Shown piece by piece: positions 15,201 to 21,950 of a stretch of 28,991 bases of DNA. Origin of the DNA: a virus. The notes under the pieces are model-generated. The model worked only from the letters and a program-made list of their open reading frames with translations. It was not told where the DNA came from and did not search any database. Every line of letters starts with the position of its first letter. The first letter of the stretch is position 1. The stretch spans positions 1-28,991 of the IMG/VR virus record IMGVR_UViG_3300046722_000126; one strand, written 5' to 3'. A program made the position numbers and the translations under genes.

Positions 15201-16497
15201 CCTTCGGACCAAAATACTCCTTCGGACCAAACTGTTCCTGTTCCTTCGGCCCGAATGCCTCCTTCGGACCAAAATATTCCTTCGGACCAAACTGCTCACG
15301 CTCTTGGCCGGGAACCGGGAGATCCGGTGATTCCTGCTCTGTTGGCTTTGGCGCAGCACCTGGGGCCGCAAGTTGCTGCTGACCCGCCGGCGGGGGCGGT
15401 TCCTCCGCTCCGGTCACCCCAAACGACAGCGTCCCCTCTCGGGGCGTCGTCAGATGCCTGACCGCAGCGTGACCCGCGGCGAACATACTGCCGCTGATCA
15501 CGTCCGATAGCGCGCCCTCGGCTTGCTGCTGCAAGCCCGGCTGTGGCTCGCCAGTGAGCGCCGGAATTGCCGCACGCTCGGCAGTGCCGATCACCGGGGC
15601 GGTGACCAGCGAGTGAAACAGGATGTTTGATATCGCCGCCTTGAACGGCGCCAGGGCGAACAACGGCGCGGTGATGGCACTGATTGAACCATTGGCGGCG
15701 GCGATCGTAATCGCCTGATTGACGGCCTCGTCGTGCGACATCTCAGGATGCTGTGCACGAACCTGGTCATAAGCGGGGACCAGCGCCTGGGCTGCCGCCA
15801 TCACTCCCATGCCGAGTGCCGAGCCCACGGCAGCACCGGGGACCGCACCAAACAAGCCGGTGGTCTCCCCTGCCGCCGCGCCGGCTGCACCCCCGAGGAA
15901 CATCCCGGCGGTTGTGGGCGCCGAGTGACCGAACGCCTCACCGATCCTGCCCATCGGCGTGCGTTCGACCGGTGCCTCCGGTGGTTGATCGACGAAGGCA
16001 TTACCCGCGGCCAGTCGTTGGCCTTCACGGGTTGCCCGGCCCATGCCGCTGGGGATGCTTTCTATAAACCCTGGCCGGAGATCCGGCGGTGCGCCGGATG
16101 GCCCGACACCTGTGCCGAGTGTGCCGCCGCCGATTAACTCGCCGGTTGTTGGGTCGATATCGGCTTGAGGCAGTGGCGTGGGTGTTGGTGTAGACCCAGG
16201 CACCGCTGGTGCAGCGAATGTTGGAGCTCCAGGGACATCCGCCTGAACCTCTTGCCCCACCACAGCTGACAACGCGCGGGGGTCGACCGGTGGCATGGGC
16301 GCGGATGGGGCTGGCATGGGTGCCGCGGCCACCGACGGAGGCGGTGGCGCCACCGCGGCGTTGAGCGGCTTCTGAGCGGGTGCGCGCTCGGCCTCGGTGT
16401 CGAGCACCCAGTTCAGCTTTCCCCCGCTGGTGGAGGCAGACGGTTCCGAGGTTTTCGCGGCCTCGGTGTCGAGCACCCAGTTCAGGCCATCCGGCAT
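9241..16497 (-). CDS. Giant 2418-residue polyvalent protein, internal virion/ejection type
   Basis: Visible regions in order: two LNWVLDTEA repeats (5-13, 28-36); a Pro/Ala linker; a Gly/Ala-rich hydrophobic stretch (about 190-245); FGPKE repeats (about 400-434); a ddrB-ParB-like domain (about 534-830) with NGRLATIQRA near 600; a coiled coil (about 930-1010); an LPD1-like domain with an HExxH motif, HEWLHALDH (His1182, Glu1183, His1186); a long helical part; and a hydrophobic segment (about 2135-2165) in a C-terminal region resembling LPD38. Large polyvalent proteins of this kind occur in phages and conjugative elements and are thought to travel with the DNA and blunt host defence; P1 DdrB is a known capsid-delivered example. 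Position matches T7 gene 16. Domain names are from memory of the families; delivery and any enzyme activity are inferred. Confidence 0.85.
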   Translation of the reverse strand: MPDGLNWVLDTEAAKTSEPSASTSGGKLNWVLDTEAERAPAQKPLNAAVAPPPPSVAAAPMPAPSAPMPPVDPRALSAVVGQEVQADVPGAPTFAAPAVPGSTPTPTPLPQADIDPTTGELIGGGTLGTGVGPSGAPPDLRPGFIESIPSGMGRATREGQRLAAGNAFVDQPPEAPVERTPMGRIGEAFGHSAPTTAGMFLGGAAGAAAGETTGLFGAVPGAAVGSALGMGVMAAAQALVPAYDQVRAQHPEMSHDEAVNQAITIAAANGSISAITAPLFALAPFKAAISNILFHSLVTAPVIGTAERAAIPALTGEPQPGLQQQAEGALSDVISGSMFAAGHAAVRHLTTPREGTLSFGVTGAEEPPPPAGQQQLAAPGAAPKPTEQESPDLPVPGQEREQFGPKEYFGPKEAFGPKEQEQFGPKEYFGPKEAAGPPAPEPFPTPEQDQPPAPAPTPADEPTDQSHPIVPAPSTGGVVPGSAAGGGQPLPGAGQGSTGQEPSTDTSQDQKQPTATDTTKTQEVSTAVPGVSLPTEYQVVEANSLKPATGDLQPRDRATRASSEAQIAENAARLDPNQVTTSPVADIGAPVVMPDGTVLAGNGRLATIQRAAELHPEKYQAYRAEIERLGHDTTGMTTPVLIRRTGDLTPEQARAFAEASNVTRAMTMSPVEQAKVDAKNLSDTALDKYDPAVPLTHGKNQGFIRDWMQSLPPTERNRLLDANGQLSQQGIQRLQGAVLAKAYNHDAILRRALESPNDDVKSVTNSLMDVAAPWSKMKAEVTADRIPGAFDITKNLTEALDLITQARAKGIAPGDMLKQGDVFAGQVDPITEQIIRTFYNDKLDRLRSRKGISEALSDYVDQALTFKPGKDLFGNETQPDPANALKEAREGKQGGLLDKAKVDAARDVLRDRAASIRMRETDESLARRGVTREEADREAAGGEPETDTITARLPQLQSELDQRNKQLAPLQASVDALRAKGATIKPAEARKLKAQEKQLAALTATRDKLLKRMPGRASRAATGKKPMPRVISPFRPKRPQDPANYADYQFRDGSSVWRQAFTDAGHDPDLATSKPIKWQVDTLSKQFEAKFGVPVTLAPDMDLLQARSVILDVYRATHDMMPALGYQHAFFGLPEISATGQVTNFLKGLILEPYHPKVDYAGAFSPGPNTIHLTGTANSLGHEWLHALDHWLAYKLPYIVPPAAFKRPLASEMITQGAAVSPVTDPVQAALIHVMQTLFYDDAHLVAQRFRWETEAQEVDRFGNPTPKAQDAQAELDKLTIGEESGAIDMSRFRALSQTFGGGAKDDYYSTAYEMITRAHEAVMAREMEAMGVDPVGVFMPTAAYADQLIRRLRMTYPPQDDYAAILQAFSVLHSEIQNQYKYGDNGKLFSDQGDKLDRGAMDRLQQIVEPGLWKFIRRGLQEAGQGLAHPVEAWRETAFTDGSRPDPGHFKLVQRIAHYMRTTLGIKVGALEVMHAHGVNQGLAREATEALQAIIDKLAMKPGSGRGSPQPTFEERSQELGKGWVMRMSNILANKNLAGKQLRGKNYSNNDALRHALTTGEDEYQGKPLSENMKKAVGQLRELMDEVFKSLSDAGLKIGYSKSGHFPRQYDTKRIWRDSQGFILDATELHKLIFDQEVGPSGDDPQALLDRWRTLSDDDRRNIGTQETIDGMDALAANLREQRAIERDLNDPNFTGDKAKRQDQLDALKDAARELAEKHHPAVRDDLSKNAATEWEGRIAKGYPNDFDTVGPNASFMKARVLPPETDQIMEKWLMRDVQSVLAGYMLSAGRKQAYVETFGHPSAASVGGRELERLIHLMHQQGKDGGFKGEDIGVVRDVVEAVAGRTSSRRLRNFAKFANVVQAYGVVRLLGRSALSMLSEPYVSALATQDVRVGLKAFAAQFGNLMHTSDAVQRAELMDFIGVTTGVMYDDAMQARNGTEYADSMGFHRMMPALYRMSGMTALNNANRRASGAAMHWYLGKISNDWLRFRNYQGPQKGIHYNTLHTKWDKADRMMNEIGIPQDDETREAFASWMIAHDGLPTMEEMLNSNWKTTYALAMRRLVNRGVQNPSKAEQPMMAEDPVLRLMLQFQSFNYSMDRNVIGPAIHSIPEATGRAYQRARGQGYGKTASAGFGAASGAWATAHLAMLAGTFLMITMLTAIPRIWLFSRDLWDRLHDEDRFGEFLRDYALSASGLQGKFTLPLATVNQLRFKTSLSEITDGPGMASMMQDLQNVITPMFGAGEPSSTNTRLHNQAASAYNMTILPMLAFVLSRIGAALGPLGVFGSGAINAFTSSRRAGETVADWLTSEKGTTPAPPEDAEIKMPEMPKMPGEEDTAAAKADAKAAERDSGSGAMMTALGILDDIVPAYSRTLIAALTSLPGPIKYLGSAGLAGWGAYSYWTDTEKYREGTPPKKE
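15197..15300 (-). repeat. FGPKE repeats within the giant protein
   Basis: Five FGPKE units in a row, separated by one to three residues, are encoded by near-identical DNA (repeats of CCTTCGGACCAAA and variants). They lie in a disordered Pro-rich linker at about residues 400-434. Copy number probably varies by slippage. A flexible spacer or a small docking motif is the likely role. Confidence 0.85.
16389..16416 (-). repeat. 28-bp repeat encoding LNWVLDTEA, copy 2
   Basis: This is identical over 28 bp to 16458-16485 and lies 69 bp (23 codons) away. It encodes residues 28-36 of the giant protein. Identity at the DNA level means a recent duplication or strong selection. Confidence 0.9.
16458..16485 (-). 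repeat. 28-bp repeat encoding LNWVLDTEA, copy 1
   Basis: This is the first copy of the repeat, at the extreme N-terminus of the giant protein (residues 5-13). Because it starts 5 residues after the initiator, the motif may work as an N-terminal tag for packaging or release. Confidence 0.9.
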
Positions 16498-17213
16498 CAG
16501 CCGATGCCCGTCTGAGCCTGCTGATCCTTCTGGGCGCGCTGGGCTGCCTGGGTGAACGCGTCAGCCAGGCTGGGCGGGGCACCGGGGACACCGGCCCCCG
16601 GCAGGGGCATCCCGCCCATGGCGAGCGCCGCTGATGCGGGCGGCGCGGCGGGTTGCGGGGGACCAGCAGGCGGTCCCCCGGCGCCAGGCGCTACCACGGA
16701 CGCCAGGGGCGTGCCTGGTGGCTGGCCAGGCTGGGGGATCGGTCCCGTGGATCCCTTGCCGGCCATGCCCATCACGGTGTCCGCATAGCGGGACGCACCA
16801 GGCAAGCCTTCCAAGCCACGGCTGGCCACCGCGTGGGGACCGGAGGCATAGGCCCCCAGCGCCTTGCGGTAGTCGCCGCCAAACTGGTTGAGGTTCTGGC
16901 GCATGAACAACGCCGCCGCCGGGATGGCTTGCTTGGGGTCGCGCGGGTCGATCTTGAACGCCGCCGCGGTGGCCGGCATGAACTGGCCGATGCCGATCTC
17001 GCCGCCGGGGCCGATGGCGTTCGGGTTGAGCCCGCTTTCGTGCACCAGCATGGCGCGGAAGATCGCCGGGTCGATGTTGTATTGCTGCGCCGCCTGGGCG
17101 ATCAGCTGCTCGATCGGGTTGGCTCCCGCGGGCGCGGGAGCCGGTGGACCTTGCACGGGCGGTCCCGCCGGGGGTGCGGCAACCGGGGGACCGGCAGGAA
17201 AATCTTCGGCCAT
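16497..17213 (-). CDS. SLT-type lytic transglycosylase, virion-associated
   Basis: This is a 238-residue protein; ATG 17213 is preceded by GAGGG. A Pro-rich N-terminus (1-31) leads into a soluble-lytic-transglycosylase domain (33-150): catalytic Glu59 in LVHESGLNP, then GGEIGIGQFMPATA (70-83) and GAYASGP, the three usual motifs. The C-terminus is Pro/Gly/Ala-rich. Such enzymes cleave the glycan strands of peptidoglycan. In T7 the SLT domain is fused inside gp16; here it is a separate gene immediately before the gene 16-like gene, overlapping it by one base, so the two proteins probably work together to open the cell wall during DNA ejection. A role in lysis is less likely, as there is no signal peptide. 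Confidence 0.9.
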   Translation of the reverse strand: MAEDFPAGPPVAAPPAGPPVQGPPAPAPAGANPIEQLIAQAAQQYNIDPAIFRAMLVHESGLNPNAIGPGGEIGIGQFMPATAAAFKIDPRDPKQAIPAAALFMRQNLNQFGGDYRKALGAYASGPHAVASRGLEGLPGASRYADTVMGMAGKGSTGPIPQPGQPPGTPLASVVAPGAGGPPAGPPQPAAPPASAALAMGGMPLPGAGVPGAPPSLADAFTQAAQRAQKDQQAQTGIG

Positions 17214-17225
17214 GGGACCCTCGCT

Positions 17226-18941
17226 CTATCGTGGGTAGACGAAACCGTTGTGCACAACACCGGTCATGTTGCCGGCACGCACCGGGTCACCCTCTTTCAG
17301 GTTGCTGGGCGCAATGCTGATCGCACCCGGTTCATAGGGTTTCAACTGCGGAACAACGTAGCGCGACTGCGTTTTGCCGCCCGGGTTGACCTGTTGCTTG
17401 ATCCTCTCATCGTGGCCGAGATACTTGCCTGCCACATCGAACATGCTCTGCATGTCCGCCTGCTTCGGCATGTGACCGGTCGCCTGCAGTTCGTTGATCG
17501 CTTGGTCAACCGCCACAGTGTGATTGTGGTAGGCCGCGGAACTGCGATCGGTGTGGGCATAGATTTCCTGTGCACGCGTGAGAACGTCCGCTTGTTCGTG
17601 CGGATCGAGTTGCACCGGCAGCTCGCGCTGAAACCCTTCGGTCGGTGCGAACAACTGCGGCACCCGCGTATTCAAATGGTTCTCTGCGCCGATCTGTTCC
17701 TGCACCGTCATGGCTTGCGAGGGCTGCATCGCTTGTGTCGCGGCGCCGACATCCCGCGCGGCTTGCGGCTGGCCGCCGATACCCAGTTGCAGCGCCAACG
17801 CGTGCATCTGATCCACGCTTTTGGCCGTCATCGGCAGATGCTGTTCGCGCGCCTCCTTGAAGGTGGCAACGCTTATCGTGCCGTCCTTGTTGTAGGTTTC
17901 GACCATCGCGCCGTCGAGCCGTTGCTGCGCGGCAGCGTCCTGCGCCTGCTGGCGCTGGAGCGCGCCGGCTTCGACCATGCTGGTGCGCGTGGTCTGGCCA
18001 GTTTGTTCGGCCTCGGTGCGCTGGCCGGCGCCGGTCTGCCGCAACTGCTCCTGAGTAATGCCGGCGTTGGCCTGGATCTGCGCCGAACCCAAGGTCCCTC
18101 GCAGGGTTTGATCAGATTGATAGCGGCCCGTATCGGCCTGCGTCTTGGTGCCGAACACTGTCGAGCCGAGATCCGCGGTCAGCTGATCCGCGCGATCGGC
18201 GATGTTTTTGGCGGTGCCGACCGGCAGGGTGCCGCGTTGTTCGGCATCCCGGATGTAACCGAGGATGCCCATCTTGGCCAATTCGGGGTTGCGCCCGGTC
18301 ATGCCCATCAGCGCGGTATAGGTGGCGAGGTCGAACTGGGGTGGCGCGGGCGAACCATTCGGCGCCGCCGGCCCGGCGTATTTCTGTCCCCCATCGGGCG
18401 CCGTGACGCTGTTCATGTGCAGCGGACCGTCTCCCTGGTTGTTAGTCGGCACCTGGCCGTTCGACGTGGTCGTGTTGGGTGCCGGGGGCGCGCCAGGCGA
18501 GGGTGATGACGCCGGTGGCGGCGTGCCGGTGGCACCGAGCCCCTTGGCGTTCGGTTCGTTGCCGGGAGCTATGATGTTGGCCAGCACCTCGGGAGGCGGT
18601 ATTGCCGGGGTTGCCTGTCCCCCGCCCGCCACAGTCTGGCCCAGGCTCGGTTGTTGCTGACCAACAGTGTCCTGCAGCACCATCGTGCCGGACGCTGGAT
18701 CGGGGGTGAACTGCAGCGGTGCCTGAGCCAGCCCGCTGCCCGGTCCCCTGGCGAGAATCTGGTGCCCGGCAGCGATGCCTTCCCGAGCCTGTGCCGCTTG
18801 TAGCTGGGCTTTGCGCTGTTCGGCGCCGTAATAGCCCGCGCGTGCGATGTTCGACGGATCGGGAAACAAGCCTTGTGCCAGCGTGCCGAGGCCGCGATCC
18901 CAGTTCGCGTCACCGCTCGGCTGAAAGAACGTGCCGCTCAT
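17226..18941 (-). CDS. Internal virion protein, T7 gp15-like position
   Basis: This 571-residue protein begins at ATG 18941, overlapping the previous stop (ATGA). The N-terminal segment (FFQPSGDANWDRGLGTLAQGLFPDPS) is followed by Ala/Gln-rich helices, a long Pro/Gly/Thr-rich linker with VAGGGQATPAIPPPEV and PPPASSPSPGAPPAPN (about 125-170), more helices with Gln-rich stretches, and a C-terminal beta-like GDPVRAGNMTGVVHNGF. I cannot match it to a family with certainty. Size, Gln/Ala bias and the slot between a gp14-like protein and the transglycosylase/giant pair suggest the gp15-like part of the ejection apparatus. No catalytic motif is visible. Confidence 0.6.
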   Translation of the reverse strand: MSGTFFQPSGDANWDRGLGTLAQGLFPDPSNIARAGYYGAEQRKAQLQAAQAREGIAAGHQILARGPGSGLAQAPLQFTPDPASGTMVLQDTVGQQQPSLGQTVAGGGQATPAIPPPEVLANIIAPGNEPNAKGLGATGTPPPASSPSPGAPPAPNTTTSNGQVPTNNQGDGPLHMNSVTAPDGGQKYAGPAAPNGSPAPPQFDLATYTALMGMTGRNPELAKMGILGYIRDAEQRGTLPVGTAKNIADRADQLTADLGSTVFGTKTQADTGRYQSDQTLRGTLGSAQIQANAGITQEQLRQTGAGQRTEAEQTGQTTRTSMVEAGALQRQQAQDAAAQQRLDGAMVETYNKDGTISVATFKEAREQHLPMTAKSVDQMHALALQLGIGGQPQAARDVGAATQAMQPSQAMTVQEQIGAENHLNTRVPQLFAPTEGFQRELPVQLDPHEQADVLTRAQEIYAHTDRSSAAYHNHTVAVDQAINELQATGHMPKQADMQSMFDVAGKYLGHDERIKQQVNPGGKTQSRYVVPQLKPYEPGAISIAPSNLKEGDPVRAGNMTGVVHNGFVYPR

Positions 18942-19960
18942 GTGATCTGCCCTAAATTGATCGTGCCCGCCGGATCAGTTTTCAGGAAACCGGGCAGGGT
19001 GCCGTAACGCCCGGCGCCGTAGAGCCCGAGTTGCCCCACGCTGCTGACGATGCCGCCGAGCGACTGCTGGTAAGCCGCGTCGGCCTTGGCTTGAGCGGCC
19101 CGGTTCGCCGCGATGGTATCTGCATCGGACTGCGCCAGGTTGGCAGTGGAGACCGCGTTGCCGTAGCTCAGCCCCGCAGTGTCGAGTGCGCCCTGTCCCC
19201 GCGAGGCGATCAACTGGTCCATCGCCTGGCCGAGGTCCCCCGCATTGCGATAGGCGACCTGCGAGGGCAGCAACCGTGTGGCGCTGCCTGAACGTAACAG
19301 GCTCTCGGCGGCCTGGGCGGGCATGATGCCGTATTGGTTGGCGGCGATTGCCTGGCCGATATCTGCTGTTGGCTGGCTGTAGGACTGCAGCGCAGACACC
19401 TTCGAGCCGTAGGTCCGAACGTTGGTGGCGGCCTCCGCCAGGCGACGCTTGACCGCGTCCTGGGTTGCTGTGTCTCCCGTGCCCTGCGGGTCGGTCGGCG
19501 CCGGTCCCTGCGGGGCGGCCTGCCCGAGCAACAAAGCCCCTTGTGCGGCAGCATTCTGCTGACCCTGCGCCAGCTGTGGCCCGGTGGTCTGCTGCAACAA
19601 GGTCTGCGCCGCCTGGTCCCCGGTCCCCCGCAGCGCTTCGGCCTGCTTGTTCTCGGCGGCCAGGATATCCTGCTGGCTCTGTTGCGCGTTCAGCTGCGCG
19701 GTGCGCATCGAAGTCGCCGCCGTAGAGCGATCGGCCATAGTCTGCTGCATCGCGGCACTCTGCGCCGCGGTCTGCGCGTTGGCCGCCGCCATGCGCTGGG
19801 TGAACGCCTGGTTTTGTGCCGCCGTGGTGGCTTGGTTCTGTTGGGCGATGGCGTTTGCCGCACGAGACTGCGCTTGTGACGACATAACCGCACCACCAGC
19901 CGAGGCGGCTGCGCCAACTCCGGCGGCGATAGCGGTGAGGGTTGAGGCTGCAATGGTCAT
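18938..19960 (-). CDS. Internal virion protein, gp14-like
   Basis: This is a 340-residue protein. GGAGG lies 9 bases before ATG 19960, inside the end of the previous gene. The first 27 residues (LTAIAAGVGAAASAGGAV) are a small-residue hydrophobic helix, then residues 30-160 are Gln/Ala-rich coiled-coil-like sequence. The C-terminus holds a glycine-rich stretch around GQLGLYGAGRYGTLPGF. In T7, gp14 also starts with a membrane-active helix and is ejected into the outer membrane. The match is to the general design, not to a specific family. The stop overlaps the next start by four bases. Confidence 0.6.
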   Translation of the reverse strand: MTIAASTLTAIAAGVGAAASAGGAVMSSQAQSRAANAIAQQNQATTAAQNQAFTQRMAAANAQTAAQSAAMQQTMADRSTAATSMRTAQLNAQQSQQDILAAENKQAEALRGTGDQAAQTLLQQTTGPQLAQGQQNAAAQGALLLGQAAPQGPAPTDPQGTGDTATQDAVKRRLAEAATNVRTYGSKVSALQSYSQPTADIGQAIAANQYGIMPAQAAESLLRSGSATRLLPSQVAYRNAGDLGQAMDQLIASRGQGALDTAGLSYGNAVSTANLAQSDADTIAANRAAQAKADAAYQQSLGGIVSSVGQLGLYGAGRYGTLPGFLKTDPAGTINLGQIT

Positions 19961-19964
19961 TCGC

Positions 19965-21005
19965 TCAGTCCTCCAGGCTCAGCCGGTAAAGCTGGCCGAA
20001 ATCCTCGGCACCCATCCGGCGGTAAAACGTGCCCAGTCGCGGCCCCTCGCCCGACACACTGGCGCGCAACTGGATGTCACGCACACCACGCTCTTTCAGC
20101 GTTCGTGCCGCCACCTGTTGCAGTTTAAAACCGAGGTTCTTGATCAGAGGTGACGCAAAAAACGCAGTATGGGACGCGGTCAGCTTGTTCTCGGCGTCGA
20201 GCGCGGGACCGACCACCGACATGAGATATCCGAACAGCCGTCCGTTGCTGCGCGCGGTGACGATCTGCAGCGCACGGGCATCATCCATTTTGCGCAACAG
20301 AGGCACGTTGATCTCAGAACCGGCATCGGGAGACCGATCGGTCAGCACCAAATGCTCTTGAATCAGCAACATCGCTTCGTCATAAGAAGCCATCGTTTCG
20401 GTTTGGAATGTCACTCCGTCAATCTCCGGCGAACGCCATAGTGTGGTGAGCATCCGGTGCTTGGCCTGCCGTGTCAGTTTGTCGAGTTGAGCGCGATGTG
20501 CGACGCAATAGCGCGCAATATGCTCCAGATTAACCTGAACATTGAGCGGGTCGAACTTCTGCCACCAAACAGGATCACAGGGTTGTCCGAGACAATGCTC
20601 GAACAGCGTGGCGCAAGTGGCTTCCATCGATAAATCAGCATAAGCGAACGTCCGCACCCCCGGCACGCGACGCTCGATCTGGTCCAGCTTATGATCAAAC
20701 CGCTGGATCATGCGTGGATCAAACACGCCCCCTATTGCTGTCAACGACCGCACCACGTCATCAACAGGCCGGCGGATCGTCACCACCCGCACGTCAGGTC
20801 GGTAGTGCAGCAACAAACGCCAGAACGGCGCGCCGGCGGTTTCCACCGTTCCGGTGCAAGGTTGCGCCAGCCACGATTTAACATCATCGAGCGATCGGCA
20901 ATGGCGGATCTCGTCATGCCCGCACTGCCACGCACCATGCGTCAGGAAATACGACAACCAGCGGGACCGGCTGCGCGGCAGGCAAAAGATGACGAACGGC
21001 GCCAT
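19965..21005 (-). CDS. Sulfotransferase-like P-loop protein fused to GNAT acetyltransferase-like domain
   Basis: This is a 346-residue protein; ATG 21005 follows AGGGA. The N-terminal half (1-200) starts with FVIFCLPRSRSRWLSYFLTH, where PRSRSRWLS (10-18) matches the 5'-phosphosulfate loop of PAPS-dependent sulfotransferases, and VRVVTIRRPVDDVVRSL is the second conserved segment, a helix following the RxP. The C-terminal half (about 215-346) has a GNAT-like pattern: FFASPLIKNLGFKLQQVAARTLKERGVRDIQL, then LGTFYRRMGAEDF near the end, the usual final beta-bulge. Phage proteins with LPRSR(T/S)xWLS are common and poorly understood. The fusion of the two folds in a virion operon is unusual. Substrates are unknown, so I claim the folds, not a reaction. 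Confidence 0.7.
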   Translation of the reverse strand: MAPFVIFCLPRSRSRWLSYFLTHGAWQCGHDEIRHCRSLDDVKSWLAQPCTGTVETAGAPFWRLLLHYRPDVRVVTIRRPVDDVVRSLTAIGGVFDPRMIQRFDHKLDQIERRVPGVRTFAYADLSMEATCATLFEHCLGQPCDPVWWQKFDPLNVQVNLEHIARYCVAHRAQLDKLTRQAKHRMLTTLWRSPEIDGVTFQTETMASYDEAMLLIQEHLVLTDRSPDAGSEINVPLLRKMDDARALQIVTARSNGRLFGYLMSVVGPALDAENKLTASHTAFFASPLIKNLGFKLQQVAARTLKERGVRDIQLRASVSGEGPRLGTFYRRMGAEDFGQLYRLSLED

Positions 21006-21949
21006 CAGTTTTTCCCTGTCGGTGTCGTGCCGCCGAGGCCGCCGGTGCGGTTGTAGTTGTAGGAATTCATCGCGTTCTGCGCGTTGACGCCGCCGAGATA
21101 CGAACCGGCAGAGCCGAGCACGTTGCTGAAGATGCCCGACAGCATGTTCACGGTGGGCACGCCCGAAAGGGATGCCGTCACGTCGCCGGCCTGATTGGTG
21201 ATGCCGCTGATCGCCGAACGCTGGGTCTGCAACGCGGTCTGCACGCCGGGCTCGTCGGTTGACGCGATCGGCGAGCCGATGTTTTCGGAGGCAGTCACCT
21301 GCCCCAGGAGATTTTGCTTTGACTGTGCGACATTGGCTTTTAGTGAGTTGGCCGCGTCCTGCGCCTGCGCGGTAGCATCCGCCAGCGTGCGGCCCTCGGT
21401 CTCCGACAGCAAGCCTTGTTGATTGGCGCTCGCCTGGCTGTCACCGATGCCTTGCCGCGCCAGGCCGAACGCCAGGTTTTTCTCTGCCTGGGTTTTTTGG
21501 TAGTCGACCTGGTCCTTCGCCTTGGCCATGTAGTCGGACTGGTATTGATTGAAATAATCCGGGCTGAAATTAGCGAACGCATCGTTGATCGACTTGGTCC
21601 CCGCATCCAGCAGGCCGGCGCGCCCGGTGTCGTATTCGGACTGCCGCTGCGCCTGCGCGGCGGCATCAGCTTGTTGCTTGTCCTCCAGTTGTTTTTGGTA
21701 GTCGAACTGTTGCTGGTTGAACTGGTTCTGCTGATCAGCGATCGACTTTTGCGCAGCGATCTGTTTGTCGGACAGATCCTGCTGCGCCATCACCTGGTAT
21801 TGCGCCATCGTGGTAGCACCACGCTGGACGTAATCGAAGGGAACGCCCGCCTCGAAACTGTAATTAACCGGCGAGCCATCCGGGTTGGTGCCGACTGCTG
21901 TCTCGATCACTGGCCCGCCCTTGCCACCGCCTCCACCACCGAAGCACAA
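21005..21949 (-). CDS. Internal virion protein starting with TTG after the HNH gene
   Basis: This is a 314-residue protein. I place the start at TTG 21949 because GGAGGA lies 7 bases before it and the protein then begins MCFGGGGGGKGGP, a start seen in related phage structural proteins. A longer frame from 22099 would add about 50 residues that come only from the HNH gene's DNA. After the Gly stretch come Gln-rich helices (IADQQNQFNQQQFDYQKQ), a helical middle and a C-terminal part with GIFSNVLGSAGSYLGG. No enzyme motif is visible. It is likely a structural or ejected internal protein (gp14-like group). The stop overlaps the next ATG by one base. Confidence 0.65.
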   Translation of the reverse strand: MCFGGGGGGKGGPVIETAVGTNPDGSPVNYSFEAGVPFDYVQRGATTMAQYQVMAQQDLSDKQIAAQKSIADQQNQFNQQQFDYQKQLEDKQQADAAAQAQRQSEYDTGRAGLLDAGTKSINDAFANFSPDYFNQYQSDYMAKAKDQVDYQKTQAEKNLAFGLARQGIGDSQASANQQGLLSETEGRTLADATAQAQDAANSLKANVAQSKQNLLGQVTASENIGSPIASTDEPGVQTALQTQRSAISGITNQAGDVTASLSGVPTVNMLSGIFSNVLGSAGSYLGGVNAQNAMNSYNYNRTGGLGGTTPTGKN

Positions 21950-21950
21950 C

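Noticed and set aside
15197-15300. CRISPR-like array
   Set aside because: The repeats are short, in frame and code for FGPKE in a known gene; no spacers.
16653-18506. Long plus-strand ORF (617 codons) antisense to the transglycosylase and the 15-like gene
   Set aside because: It crosses two well-supported minus-strand genes and the product is Arg/Gly/His-rich with no family.
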